Assembly: GCA_050633505.1 (NCBI GenBank)
Contig: JBOEGQ010000004.1
Coordinates: 124,001-188,000, forward strand
DNA from: UBA1672 sp050633505
GTDB lineage: Bacteria > Pseudomonadota > Alphaproteobacteria > Micavibrionales > Micavibrionaceae
Direction: 5' to 3'
Length of the DNA: 64,000 nucleotides
Below, one piece after another: positions 27,917 to 37,454 of this stretch (its first letter is position 1; each line of letters opens with the position of its first letter). A program made the position numbers and the translations under genes. The notes below the pieces were generated by a model. That model searched no databases. It was not told the DNA's origin and saw nothing but the letters and a program-made list of their open reading frames with translations.

Positions 27917-29278
27917 ATGACAAACCAGAATAATACAATCCTGATTATTGATGATGAAGATGATATTCGCCTGCTTATCCAAGGACTATTAGAAGATGAG
28001 GGGTATAAAACCCTTAGTGCATCCAATAGTACAGAGGCATATGAATGTATTGACCAGCATAACCCCGCACTGGTTATACAGGATATCTGGCTTCAGGGCA
28101 GTGACGATGACGGACTCAAGATTCTTGAGCAAATTAAAACAGTAAAGCCTGACTTACCCTTCATCATGATTAGTGGCCACGGAACAATCGAAACTGCCGT
28201 GTCTGCCATCAAACTTGGTGCCTATGACTTTATAGAAAAACCATTTAAGAGCGACCGCTTGTTATTCATGATAGAACGCGCCCTTGAAAATGCATTTTTA
28301 AAGAAGCAAAATGCCGATCTTAAAACACGTTCCTCTAAAAACATTAAAGAACAAGCCTCTATTTTACCTAAGGCCATACTGGAAACACTGGATAAAGTTT
28401 CCGCTACAAACAGTCGTATTTTTATCACTGGTGAAGCCGGATCCGGTAAGAAAATTGCCGCACAATATATCCATAACAAATCAGATCGTGCCGATTATCC
28501 GTTTATGACATTAAACTGTGCCGGCACTGCGCCTGAACAAGTTGAGGAAGAGTTATTCGGAACAGCAAGAAAATCCGGTATGCTTGCCTTGGCGAATGGG
28601 GGGACACTTGTACTGGATGAAATTGTGAATTTGCCTCTTAATATACAAGGTAAAGTTCTGAACGTCTTACAGGAATCTGCCTATTGCGCAATTGGAGATA
28701 ACACAAAAAACCCGATAGATATCCGCATCCTTGCAACCAACAGCACAGCCGTTGAATCATATATCGAACAAGGTACATTTAGAGAGGATCTCTTCTACCG
28801 TTTGAATGTTGTTCCACTTCATATACCCGCCTTAAGAGAAAGGAAAATTGATATTCCGGCGCTTATACATAAACAAAGCAATCTTGATTTCTCCAAGGCC
28901 TCTGTCGCGCTTTTGCAATCTTATAGGTGGCCAGGCAATATCAAACAGCTCAACAACGTATTGGAATGGGTTTCAATCATACACGCCAACACGAGATCAA
29001 TAGAAGTTGAGCATTTACCACCTGAGTTTTCAAATCCTCAAGCATCAAATCAACACTCTTCAGATGATGAACGTTTTCCGTTCATAGAAAGAATGATGCA
29101 TATGGGTTTACGTGAAGCAAGGGAATGCTTTGAAAAGCATTATCTGCTTGAGCAGATCAGTAAATTTGATGGCAATATTTCGAAAACCGCAGAATTTATC
29201 GGCATGGAAAGATCAGCATTACACAGAAAATTAAAGTCTTTAGACGTTTTTTCTGATGATAAACAAAATGTGGCATAG
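27917..29278 (+). CDS. ntrX: Response regulator NtrX, without the sigma-54 contact loop
   Basis: NtrC-family regulator of 453 aa. The receiver domain has IIDDEDD and the phospho-acceptor Asp56 in VIQDIWL. The AAA+ domain has a Walker A GEAGSGKK and Walker B LVLDEI, and keeps FREDLFYRL. Between ELFG and the Walker B strand there is no GAFTGA motif, so it is unlikely to activate sigma-54 promoters. A Fis-type HTH ends the protein (AEFIGMERSALHRKLK). It lies 22 bases after ntrY and is surely cotranscribed. Confidence 0.93.
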   Translation: MTNQNNTILIIDDEDDIRLLIQGLLEDEGYKTLSASNSTEAYECIDQHNPALVIQDIWLQGSDDDGLKILEQIKTVKPDLPFIMISGHGTIETAVSAIKLGAYDFIEKPFKSDRLLFMIERALENAFLKKQNADLKTRSSKNIKEQASILPKAILETLDKVSATNSRIFITGEAGSGKKIAAQYIHNKSDRADYPFMTLNCAGTAPEQVEEELFGTARKSGMLALANGGTLVLDEIVNLPLNIQGKVLNVLQESAYCAIGDNTKNPIDIRILATNSTAVESYIEQGTFREDLFYRLNVVPLHIPALRERKIDIPALIHKQSNLDFSKASVALLQSYRWPGNIKQLNNVLEWVSIIHANTRSIEVEHLPPEFSNPQASNQHSSDDERFPFIERMMHMGLREARECFEKHYLLEQISKFDGNISKTAEFIGMERSALHRKLKSLDVFSDDKQNVA

Positions 29279-29317
29279 TACAATGCCGCCCGTAATACAG
29301 GATATTGAAAGAAAACC

Positions 29318-30694
29318 ATGAGAGTTATTATTTGCGGTGCAAACCAAGTCGGGGCCAGTATTGCCTCTTATCTGGCACAAGAAGCCAATGACGTAACCGT
29401 TATTGACCATGATGCAAACACACTTGCACATATTCACGATCTTATGGATGTTAATACCGTACAAGGTTACCCATCTGATCCGGATACACTTAATGCTGCT
29501 GGCTCTAATGAAAGTGATATGATCGTCGCCGTTACAGATAGTGACGAAACAAATATGGTTGCCTGCCAAATCGGGCATTCTTTATTTGGTATACCAAAGA
29601 AAATTGCACGCATTCGAAAACAATCCTACCTTGATCCGTCATGGTCTAACCTGTTTAGTCGTGCGCATATGCCCATTGACGTTATTATTTCACCGGAGAT
29701 TCTGGTCGCCGAAAACATCGTACGCAGACTGGCCATTCCCGGTACAACGACAGCGGTTGAACTAGGCGAAGGAAAGGCACATTTAATCGGTGTCATTTGT
29801 TTGGAGGATTGCCCTGTGTTGCACACACCACTTGGACAACTTGATAAGCTTTTCCCGGACTTATCTTTTTCAATCGTTTCAATTACGCGCGGCACGAAAA
29901 GTATCATCCCAGATCAAGATGACCTACTAAGAGTAGGGGATGAGGCCTACATTGTTGTAGATACCGCCCACTTACGCCGCGTAATGGCCGCATTTGGGCA
30001 TTTGGAAAAAGAAGCTCGTAAAATCATCATCTCCGGTGGTGGTAATATCGGGATGTCTCTAATCCATAAATTACAAAAAGAAGTGAGCGGCCTACAGCTT
30101 AAAGTCATTGAGCATAACGATCAGCGCGCACAATATTTGAGTGAGCAACTGGAAAACATCATTATTCTAAATGGTGATACATTGGAACGTAGTATTTTAG
30201 AAGAAGCATCAGTTTCCTCTGCCGAGGCATATATTGCGCTTATGAATGATGATGAAAATAACATTCTGGGTTCTCTTCTCGCAAAGCAATATGGATGTAA
30301 ACGCGCAATAACACTTGTAAATAATAACGTATATTACCCTCTGGTCGGGCCGTTAGGCATTGATACCCTTGTTTCACCAAAAGCAATCATTGTATCCAAT
30401 ATCATGCAACATGTTCGACGCGGACGTGTTCGGGGCATTCATAATCTACGGGATGGTGAATTTGAGGTCATGGAAATTGAGGTTTCAGACTCTTCTAAGA
30501 TTGTGAATAAGAAAATCAAAGACATGGAATTCCCCTCCGGTGTCATTATAGGGGCGGTAATCCGTGGAGACGACGTCATCATACCAGACCCGGATATGGA
30601 GATCGTCGCAGAGGATCATGTCATTATTCTTTCACTACGAGAGAAGGCTCGCCTGGTTGAAAAAATGCTCTCTGTTCAAGTGGATCTGTTTTAA
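29318..30694 (+). CDS. trkA: Trk potassium uptake regulator TrkA
   Basis: Cytoplasmic NAD(H)-binding subunit controlling TrkH/TrkG potassium channels. The 458-aa protein has two RCK halves, each starting with a Rossmann loop (ICGANQVGAS at residues 4-13; ISGGGNIGMS in the second half) and followed by TrkA-C domains. Location after ntrX is conserved in alphaproteobacteria. It ends 2 bases before murI. Confidence 0.96.
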   Translation: MRVIICGANQVGASIASYLAQEANDVTVIDHDANTLAHIHDLMDVNTVQGYPSDPDTLNAAGSNESDMIVAVTDSDETNMVACQIGHSLFGIPKKIARIRKQSYLDPSWSNLFSRAHMPIDVIISPEILVAENIVRRLAIPGTTTAVELGEGKAHLIGVICLEDCPVLHTPLGQLDKLFPDLSFSIVSITRGTKSIIPDQDDLLRVGDEAYIVVDTAHLRRVMAAFGHLEKEARKIIISGGGNIGMSLIHKLQKEVSGLQLKVIEHNDQRAQYLSEQLENIIILNGDTLERSILEEASVSSAEAYIALMNDDENNILGSLLAKQYGCKRAITLVNNNVYYPLVGPLGIDTLVSPKAIIVSNIMQHVRRGRVRGIHNLRDGEFEVMEIEVSDSSKIVNKKIKDMEFPSGVIIGAVIRGDDVIIPDPDMEIVAEDHVIILSLREKARLVEKMLSVQVDLF

Positions 30695-30696
30695 CG

Positions 30697-31527
30697 ATGA
30701 AACTCGGTGTTTTTGATTCCGGTTTAGGCGGGCTTTTAATTGCAAAAGCCATTCGTCAGCATATCCCGAACATAGATCTTCTTTATTTCGGGGATACATT
30801 GCATCTTCCATACGGCAATCGATCACATAGCGCCATTTACGAATACAGTAAACGCGCCATAGAATTTATGTTTCAGGAAGGATGCCAATTAATCATCGTC
30901 GCGTGCAATACGGTAAGCGCCTCCGCCTTACGACAGTTACAACAGGAATACCTACCAAACAGTCCTTATAAGGATCGTCGTCTTTTGGGTGTTGTTGTCC
31001 CGACATTGGAATGTGCCATTGACTTGGGATATAAACGCCTTGGCCTTATCGCAACAAATTACACCGTACAATCTAACATTTTCGAAGAAGAGCTGACGAA
31101 AATAGATGAAGAAATAAGAATTATTCAATCCAACACGCCATTGCTTGTTCCACTGATTGAAAATAGCGGACAAGTATGGATTCCTTCTGTATTAGAGCAT
31201 TACCTAACACCGTTAATGCAAAAGAAAATAGAATGTCTTATTCTAGGGTGCACACATTATCCATTCCTTAAGGATCAAATACAAAAGATTATCGGAAAAG
31301 ACATTCATATCATCGCGCAAGACGATATTATTCCAAACAAATTATCTGATTATTTAAGGCGCCACCCCGAAATCGCAAACCAAATTAAAGATGATGGGCA
31401 ATCTACCTTTCTGGTTAGCGACTTAACAGACGGATACAAAAACGCAGCGCAAAAAATTTATGCTGCTGATATAGAAATTGAAAAAGTTGAATTCATTGCA
31501 ACAACACATTGCTACCACAGGAGATAA
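30697..31527 (+). CDS. murI: Glutamate racemase
   Basis: Makes D-glutamate for peptidoglycan. The 276-aa protein has FDSGLGGL (about 5-12), FGDTLHLPYG, the first catalytic cysteine in VACNT, and the second in LGCTHYP. The start is 2 bases after trkA. A D-glutamate enzyme between trkA and hfq is less usual than the common ntrX-trkA-hfq order, so this is a local insertion along with the next gene. Confidence 0.94.
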   Translation: MKLGVFDSGLGGLLIAKAIRQHIPNIDLLYFGDTLHLPYGNRSHSAIYEYSKRAIEFMFQEGCQLIIVACNTVSASALRQLQQEYLPNSPYKDRRLLGVVVPTLECAIDLGYKRLGLIATNYTVQSNIFEEELTKIDEEIRIIQSNTPLLVPLIENSGQVWIPSVLEHYLTPLMQKKIECLILGCTHYPFLKDQIQKIIGKDIHIIAQDDIIPNKLSDYLRRHPEIANQIKDDGQSTFLVSDLTDGYKNAAQKIYAADIEIEKVEFIATTHCYHRR

Positions 31528-31531
31528 GATA

Positions 31532-32188
31532 ATGGATAATAACAATCTACGCTGGCCTGACGCGGTATTCTGGGACTGGGACGGCACAATTGTTGATAGT
31601 TATGCATTTTTAAATGATGCTCATAATCATACACTTACCTCTCTTGGCTTTCCGGCGTTTAAAGATGAGGAATATAAAGAGTATTTCGGTAAACCGCGCG
31701 AAGTTCTATACCCTGCAATATATAAGGATAAAGCAGATCAGGCGATGGACATATTCCAAAACTATGTTTTTGAAAACAGTCATAAAGTTACAACCATCGC
31801 AGATACACAAGATGTGCTGGAACTGTTTCATCAACGTAATATCACCATGGGTATTGTAAGCAATAAAAAGGCGAATTTCATTGCGGAAGAGCTAAAACAC
31901 ACAGGATTTGAAAAATACTTCCAAACCATAGTCGGAGCAGGGGATGCCGAGGCAGATAAACCATCTTCTGCCCCCCTTAATCTTGCAATTGAACGAACGA
32001 AAACACACGGAAAATCCATTTGGTTCGTCGGAGATACAGAAAACGATTTAGCCTGCGCGAAAGAGGCAAATTCCCCCTCTTTATTCTTAAAAGGGCACGC
32101 AGATAGCCCCAAACTCATCAAACAGTATAAGCCACTCTTTAGCTTTGATAATTATTCTCAGTTAAAAGAATTTTTAGTTGCAATATAG
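31532..32188 (+). CDS. HAD-family phosphatase (phosphoglycolate phosphatase-like)
   Basis: HAD hydrolase of 218 aa. Motif I is FWDWDGTIVDS near the N-terminus, motif II is around GIVSNKK, the Lys of motif III precedes SSAPLN, and motif IV is FVGDTENDL. The frame extends to 31478 inside murI, but ATG 31532 has a CAGGAG site, so it is chosen. Substrate is not determined. It follows murI by 4 bases. Confidence 0.85.
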   Translation: MDNNNLRWPDAVFWDWDGTIVDSYAFLNDAHNHTLTSLGFPAFKDEEYKEYFGKPREVLYPAIYKDKADQAMDIFQNYVFENSHKVTTIADTQDVLELFHQRNITMGIVSNKKANFIAEELKHTGFEKYFQTIVGAGDAEADKPSSAPLNLAIERTKTHGKSIWFVGDTENDLACAKEANSPSLFLKGHADSPKLIKQYKPLFSFDNYSQLKEFLVAI

Positions 32189-32287
32189 TTGAATTACTCT
32201 AAAAATATGAAGTGTGAGTTGGTGTGAAAATATATGCATCGTTTCATTTATGGTTATTTAACAATAAAAACAAAGGCTTAATCAGGA

Positions 32288-32542
32288 ATGCCCGATAAAA
32301 TACAAAATGTTCAGGATGTGTTTCTCAATCAAATTCGCAAAGAAAAAATGTCTGTTACCGTTTTTTTGGTAAACGGTGTAAAGCTTCAAGGAATTGTCAC
32401 ATGGTTTGATAATTTCTGTCTATTGCTTCGACGTGATACGCATGTACAATTGATCTACAAGCATGCAATTTCAACGATCATGCCGGGTGGACCATTAAAC
32501 CTAAATACAGAAAACCAAGACAATCAGGCCTCTGAAGATTAG
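32288..32542 (+). CDS. hfq: RNA chaperone Hfq
   Basis: Sm-like ring protein that pairs small RNAs with mRNAs. The 84-aa protein covers the Sm1 region (FLNQIRKEKM, VFLVNGVKLQG, FDNF) and the Sm2 region with YKHAISTI at the RNA-binding surface. About 100 bases of AT-rich DNA precede it and should hold its promoter. hflX follows by about 20 bases. Confidence 0.97.
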   Translation: MPDKIQNVQDVFLNQIRKEKMSVTVFLVNGVKLQGIVTWFDNFCLLLRRDTHVQLIYKHAISTIMPGGPLNLNTENQDNQASED

Positions 32543-32563
32543 AGCGCCCGACGGTTTCATCCT

Positions 32564-33889
32564 TTGAAAAAAACTGAAAATAACATGTATATCGGCGTAC
32601 AGGATCAAGATCCTGATACCGCATATATTATTCAGCCTATAGATAAGTCCATAATACCAACTCGTGCGTTGGACGACATCATAGAAGAGGCTGAAGGGTT
32701 GGCGCGTGCCATTGATTTGGATGTCATTAAAACACGATCCGTTTCGTTTAATAAAATACATGCAGGAAGCTTCTTTGGTAAAGGAATACGCGAAGAGATT
32801 ACAAATGACATCGAGGATTTGAAGCCTGATGTTATTATCGCAAACTGTGCCTTATCCCCTGTACAGCAGCGAAATCTTGAAAAAGAGTGGAACACAAAGA
32901 TTATTGACAGAACGGGGTTAATTCTTGAGATTTTCGGTGCGCGCGCGCAAACAAAAGAGGGGCGGTTACAAGTTGACCTTGCTGCCCTTGAATATCAAAA
33001 ATCACGTCTTGTGCGATCATGGACACACCTTGAACGTCAACGTGGTGGCGCGGGTTTTATGGGGGGGCCGGGGGAACGACAGATTGAGCTAGACCGCCGT
33101 ATTATCGGACAAAAAGTCTCTAAATTAAAAAAAGAACTTGATGATGTAAAGCGAACGCGTGACTTGGGACGACAGAGTCGACAACGGGTTCCATTTCCAA
33201 TCGTGTCCTTTGTTGGTTATACAAATGCGGGAAAATCAACCTTATTTAACCATATTACAAAAGCCGGTGTTTTCGCAGAAGATTTACCATTTGCCACTCT
33301 TGATCCAACAATGCGTAAGATCACACTCCCTCAGAATCAGGAGGCTATCCTTGCCGATACAGTTGGATTCATTTCTGATCTTCCAACACATTTAGTGGCA
33401 TCATTTCGTGCAACACTTGAACAAATTATTTATGGGGATGTTATCGCACATATCATTGATGTATCACGCCCTGACTATATGACACAAAAACAAGACGTGA
33501 TTAAGATCCTTAAAGATCTTGGCGTTTCATATGAAACAGATGAACGTATTATAGAGATCTATAATAAAACGGATACCTTAGATGAAGATGCGTATGTAGA
33601 ATTCAACCGACAGAGTAAAAGCAAGCAATCTCCACCAAAAATACTTATATCTGCACTAACAGGTAAGGGGGTGGAGCTTCTCCTAAACACAATCGGTGAG
33701 ATTACCGCCAAAAACCATCATGAGAAAACATTCAAAATTCCGGTGAGTGATGGTCGTTCAATTGCATGGCTTTATCAGAATGGCGAAGTACTTCACCAAG
33801 AAGATCAAGATATGATATTAAAGCTTAAAGTACGTTTAAGCACACAGCACCTTATGCAATTCAAAAAAGACTATCCAGAATACCAATAG
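32564..33889 (+). CDS. hflX: GTPase HflX
   Basis: Ribosome-binding GTPase of 441 aa. The N-terminal HflX domain has GPGERQIELDRR (about residues 167-178). The G domain has the P-loop GYTNAGKSTLFN, the G3 motif DTVGFI and the G4 motif NKTD. The start is a TTG at 32564; an ATG seven codons in (32585) is an alternative. It is downstream of hfq, the conserved order. Confidence 0.95.
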   Translation: MKKTENNMYIGVQDQDPDTAYIIQPIDKSIIPTRALDDIIEEAEGLARAIDLDVIKTRSVSFNKIHAGSFFGKGIREEITNDIEDLKPDVIIANCALSPVQQRNLEKEWNTKIIDRTGLILEIFGARAQTKEGRLQVDLAALEYQKSRLVRSWTHLERQRGGAGFMGGPGERQIELDRRIIGQKVSKLKKELDDVKRTRDLGRQSRQRVPFPIVSFVGYTNAGKSTLFNHITKAGVFAEDLPFATLDPTMRKITLPQNQEAILADTVGFISDLPTHLVASFRATLEQIIYGDVIAHIIDVSRPDYMTQKQDVIKILKDLGVSYETDERIIEIYNKTDTLDEDAYVEFNRQSKSKQSPPKILISALTGKGVELLLNTIGEITAKNHHEKTFKIPVSDGRSIAWLYQNGEVLHQEDQDMILKLKVRLSTQHLMQFKKDYPEYQ

Positions 33890-33900
33890 GCTATAACTTG

Positions 33901-34713
33901 CTAGCAGGATTTCTTTTCTTTTAATTTTTGTTCATCCCATGCGGCGCTCATTTGCTCAAGCGTGGCTTGAGATAAATCTGTTCCTTGTGCTTTTAAATCA
34001 GATTCTAATCCACGAAATCGACGTTCAAACTTATTGTTACATTGGCGAACGGCTTCTTCTGCATTAATACCTAATGATCTTCCATAATTTGCCAAAAGAA
34101 ATAAAATATCACCAAGTTCTTCTGCCTGATTTTCTAAATCCTTATTTTTTAACGCGGCGCGCATTTCTGCAATTTCTTCTTCCAATTTATCTAAAATACT
34201 TGAGGTTTCCTTCCATTCAAAACCGGCTTTAGCTGCTTTCTTCTGTAATTTTTGTGCCTTTAAAAGTGATGGAAGTCCTGCCGTAACACCGTTAAGGGCG
34301 CTATCGTTTTCAGGTTTTTCTTTTGATTTTTGCTCATCCCAAATGGCATCTACGTCTTGTGCGCTAGTCGCACTCATATCACCAAAAACATGAGGATGTC
34401 TTGAAATCATCTTCTCTGTAATATCATGAACGACATCATGTAAATCAAACGCACCTACCTCTGATGCCATTTGTGCATGATATACAGATTGGAACAGAAG
34501 ATCGCCCAACTCCTCACGTAGATCACCCATATCCCCACGATCAACAGCATCTGCCACTTCATAGGCTTCTTCCAATGTATAGGGAATTATTGTTTGAAAG
34601 TTTTGTTCAAGATCCCACGGGCATCCTGTTTCCGGTGTTCTCAAGGCGCGCATTACATCAATCAAATCTGATAAGATATATTTCCCTGATGATTTCTTGT
34701 TCAAATCTTTCAT
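33901..34713 (-). CDS. mazG: Nucleoside triphosphate pyrophosphohydrolase MazG
   Basis: House-cleaning NTP pyrophosphatase of 270 aa with two MazG domains. The first has CPWDLEQ, EEAYEVADA and ELGDLLFQ, the Glu/Asp metal ligands. The second (about 165-235) has EEEIAEM and EELGDILF. It is convergent with hflX, 11 bases apart, the usual hfq-hflX-mazG cluster. Confidence 0.94.
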   Translation of the reverse strand: MKDLNKKSSGKYILSDLIDVMRALRTPETGCPWDLEQNFQTIIPYTLEEAYEVADAVDRGDMGDLREELGDLLFQSVYHAQMASEVGAFDLHDVVHDITEKMISRHPHVFGDMSATSAQDVDAIWDEQKSKEKPENDSALNGVTAGLPSLLKAQKLQKKAAKAGFEWKETSSILDKLEEEIAEMRAALKNKDLENQAEELGDILFLLANYGRSLGINAEEAVRQCNNKFERRFRGLESDLKAQGTDLSQATLEQMSAAWDEQKLKEKKSC

Positions 34714-34861
34714 ATAATGTCCCTTATTGTAACAGATTCCTTAAACTGGAAAAGTATTCATAACTTTTTGAAATATAGAATAAAGTTTTTAAAAGGAAAA
34801 CAATGAAATCTGTGTACCATATATCTGACATGTTTATTGGATCGATATTAGGACGTTTAAG

Positions 34862-35824
34862 ATGCCTTTCTTTGCACAAAAAGTAATATATAATTTTGTA
34901 AAAACTTTTCTGGTCATTCTATTTAGTTTTTCATGTCTAGTTACATCCGTAACTTATGCATCAACGAAAGGAGTCAGAACGACTCAAGAGATCATGCATA
35001 ATGATGAAAAAAGATCTTATGTGCTCTATATACCAAATATACCGAGCTCAATCGGTACAGTAAAACTTCCATTGGTTATTGTTCTACACGGGGGAAGATT
35101 ACAAACGAAGAGCACTGAAAAAACCACAAGTTTTTCAGAAAAAGCAGATAAAGAAAAATTCATTGTTGTTTATCCGAATGGGTCTTCAGGTTCTCCCATG
35201 GGTATAAAGACATGGAACGTTGATCATTGCTGTGGCTATGCGATGAAAGAAAAGAAAGATGATATTGGGTTTTTAAGCACTTTGATTGACACCCTTATCA
35301 ATGAACAAGCCGTTGATCCAAATAATGTATTCGTTACAGGAATGTCGAATGGTGGAATGATGGCGCATAAAGTGGGTATGGAGCTTTCATCTAAAATCAA
35401 TGCAATAGCTCCGGTTTCTTCCGGTATTTTTGTGGATGCAGAACCTCCGGTACAAACCGTTCCTGCATTGATTATTAATGGGGAGTTAGATAAATCATTT
35501 CCGATGGAAGGGGGCCTGTCAGGCGGTCGCTTTGTTGATAGTGCATGGGATGGAACGTATCTATATCCGGTTAGAGGACAAAGTGAATTCTGGGCAGAGA
35601 ACAATGGGTGTAGTGACAGAATTACAGAAAAACATCTCTCAAAAACTTTATACCTTTGGAAATACAACTGTCCCGAAGGTGGTATGGTTCTACATTATGT
35701 TTTAAAGGATCAAGGTCATGCATGGCCCGGATCAAAACACCGAAACCTTAGGGGTGATACTCCATCACAAACGTTTGATGCAACAGACGCAATATGGAAG
35801 TTTTTCAGACTGATGATGAAATAG
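34862..35824 (+). CDS. Secreted alpha/beta-hydrolase, PHB depolymerase / feruloyl esterase family
   Basis: A 320-aa exported esterase. Its N-terminal signal peptide spans about 1-36 and ends near TYASTKG. The oxyanion region is VIVLHGG, the nucleophile Ser lies in TGMSNGGMMA (GxSxG), the acid is likely in LIINGELDKSF, and the His is in DQGHAWPG. The family (LpqC-like, PF10503) includes polyhydroxybutyrate depolymerases and feruloyl esterases; the substrate is not settled. It stands at the boundary between housekeeping DNA and the accessory region. Confidence 0.82.
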   Translation: MPFFAQKVIYNFVKTFLVILFSFSCLVTSVTYASTKGVRTTQEIMHNDEKRSYVLYIPNIPSSIGTVKLPLVIVLHGGRLQTKSTEKTTSFSEKADKEKFIVVYPNGSSGSPMGIKTWNVDHCCGYAMKEKKDDIGFLSTLIDTLINEQAVDPNNVFVTGMSNGGMMAHKVGMELSSKINAIAPVSSGIFVDAEPPVQTVPALIINGELDKSFPMEGGLSGGRFVDSAWDGTYLYPVRGQSEFWAENNGCSDRITEKHLSKTLYLWKYNCPEGGMVLHYVLKDQGHAWPGSKHRNLRGDTPSQTFDATDAIWKFFRLMMK

Positions 35825-35977
35825 AAAATGCCCATACTGTTGCTTACAACACCTGCATGAGTATGGCCTCTGGTATTATCAATGCTGAGGAAACCTGTAG
35901 AACTCTTGCAGATAAGATTTGCCCTCCTGTTTGATGGTCCGCAAGGTGCTCATGGTAGCGAAATGGGGTAATCCTCT

Positions 35978-36163
35978 AAGCGAAGCGGAAAAGAAAAAGC
36001 TAATGATATACCGACTATTGCACGAGGACAAAGTCCTGATCCTGGTGAAAGTTGTCACGACTTTGCAAAAAGGGTATTGAAGGGTTCTTATCCGTCTGGT
36101 GACCCTAGAGGAGATTTTAGAAAAAATAAAAGAGAGTTTAGTCAAATTAAAAAGTCTTGCTAG
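35978..36163 (+). pseudogene. Orphan C-terminal tip of an RHS/polymorphic toxin
   Basis: An open fragment reading GKEKANDIPTIARG, then GESCHDFAKRVL, to a TAG at 36161. The DxPxxxxG...GESxxxFAxR pattern recurs, as I remember, at the C-termini of RHS-associated toxins. An in-frame stop just before it (35969) and the lack of a start and RHS core show it is a remnant. The gene for its probable immunity protein follows directly. The 150 bases before it (from 35825) hold no supportable gene; the 98-aa leftward frame across this stretch looks like a shadow. Confidence 0.55.
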
Positions 36164-36186
36164 AGGCGTGGTCACTAACTACCTTC

Positions 36187-36705
36187 ATGCTTATGATTAA
36201 AGATTATATTTTATATAAAGTGTTATACAAGGGGCGGGATGTTTACATCCTATCCTTTGATAATGCTATGGATCAAAGTGAATTTCTTAAAAATGAAGAT
36301 GATACTGTCCGTTTTTTTAAGGATATGGACAGTTTTGCTATGTTTTGTTCTGACAGTAACTTGAAAATTTATGAACCAATAACCTTTAACTTAAATGAGT
36401 TTTTGTATGAACTAAAGAACCTTAAAGCTCATAAGTTATATGGCTCTAAAATTTGCGATTGTTTATTACTTGGGTGGAATTTTATTGAAGAATATATGTA
36501 CACAAAAAATCAAAAAACTGATCATTACTATGATAACGTTGATAGTGTGAATATATGCTACGATAAACTGGTGTTGGGGACTAATATTCCATCATTAATG
36601 ACTAGTGAAGAAGAGTATCACCCTGTTTGGTCTCAAAGAGAAGTCTTTGTTATAAGAAGCTATATGCTAAAGCTTTTGCACGAGTTTACGAGCGAAATGT
36701 TTTAG
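36187..36705 (+). CDS. Probable immunity protein of the first RHS cassette
   Basis: A 172-aa acidic, AT-rich gene that I do not recognise by family. It follows the toxin fragment by about 25 bases and is followed by a stem/T-run and a repeat shared with the next cassette, the usual place for an immunity gene. The frame extends to 36157, but the ATG at 36187 (or 36193) is more likely. No signal peptide, so a cytoplasmic-acting toxin would be expected. Function is inferred from position only. Confidence 0.5.
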   Translation: MLMIKDYILYKVLYKGRDVYILSFDNAMDQSEFLKNEDDTVRFFKDMDSFAMFCSDSNLKIYEPITFNLNEFLYELKNLKAHKLYGSKICDCLLLGWNFIEEYMYTKNQKTDHYYDNVDSVNICYDKLVLGTNIPSLMTSEEEYHPVWSQREVFVIRSYMLKLLHEFTSEMF

Positions 36706-36719
36706 TAAACTATACTTTC

Positions 36720-36806
36720 CAAACCCACCTTTAGCGGTGTTTTTTTTACCTGTCATTTGGCCTGTTTTTATTCCCGCGCGTTAAACCCCTCGATATATTA
36801 CCCACT
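36720..36806 (+). repeat. Cassette-separator repeat, copy A
   Basis: An imperfect direct repeat of copy B (38034-38124). Both begin CAAACCCACC, carry a small hairpin and T run, then share CTGTCATTTG-like, CGCGTTAA and CCTCGATATATTACCCAC blocks. In this copy the terminator stem has decayed to CACC/GGTG before eight T. Each copy lies just after a probable immunity gene. Confidence 0.7.
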
Positions 36807-36828
36807 GCTTTTACCCTTACAACCTATT

Positions 36829-37393
36829 GGTTACCGGGGCGATGAAAGCGGCCTGCATTACAACTGGACGCTACTACGACCCACAAACGGGACGGTATAT
36901 TAGTAGTGATCCTATCGGCCTTAACGGTGGTTTAAACACCTTCACATACGTCTCCGCCAACCCTATTATGTTTAACGATCCAACTGGACTTAAAGAAGAA
37001 AAGGGGTTTGGTAGCTTCGCAACAATTTTATCTGCTGCTCAGGATGCAATCAGGCAAGCGCGAGCAAACCCTAAGTCACATAATGTAGAGTTTTGCGGTA
37101 AAATTTTTAAAAGCGAAAATGGATGCTTTTCTTACACTATGTATGAAGGAACAGGGTTAACTTGTTTTATTCCGAATGCAAAAGGAGCCTATGCTAGTTG
37201 GCACACTCACCCATCAAATATTTTTACTGGAAGCAGTTATTTTTCTCAGGCAGATATAGGTTGGGTAGAAGCATCTGGAGTACCATTGTATTTAGGGGCT
37301 TCTAATGGAGATGTTTACGTGAAAAACCCCACAGGTGAACAAGTTGATAGGACAGAGGAATATGGACAATGCAATTTAGAATGTAATCTATAG
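36829..37393 (+). pseudogene. Displaced RHS core tip with a JAB/DUF4329-like toxin domain
   Basis: The RHS core signature is present (GYRGDESGLHYNW, then RYYDPQTGRYISSDPIG and NPIMFNDPTG), but the two parts are in different frames. Two bases are missing after the Trp codon at 36865, and no full RHS gene lies upstream. The variable tip after DPTG is about 140 aa and contains WHTHPSN...FSQADI, the HxHP/S/D metal-site pattern of JAB-like domains found in DUF4329 toxins. It is probably a silent tip cassette; an ATG-started short protein from 36842 is possible but unlikely to be native. Confidence 0.65.
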
Positions 37394-37402
37394 TTTGCCT
37401 TA

Positions 37403-37454
37403 GGGCATAACTTTCTTTACTAATTCCATAATCATAAAGGAGAGAGTTATGCCC
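37403..37454 (+). promoter_or_regulatory. Inverted repeat enclosing the ribosome site of the immunity gene
   Basis: GGGCATAACT (37403-37412) pairs perfectly with AGTTATGCCC (37445-37454). The loop contains the AAAGGAG ribosome site, and the right arm contains the ATG of the downstream gene. In RNA the start codon would be paired. Whether this folds in the cell is unknown. Confidence 0.5.

Noticed and set aside
35826..35873. Weak inverted repeat after the esterase gene (GCCCATACT / AGTATGGC)
   Set aside because: Has a bulge, a long loop and no T run, so it is not a convincing terminator.
35879..36175. 98-codon leftward frame over the first RHS remnant
   Set aside because: The other strand encodes a recognisable toxin tip; this frame is Arg/Ser/Thr-rich without motifs.
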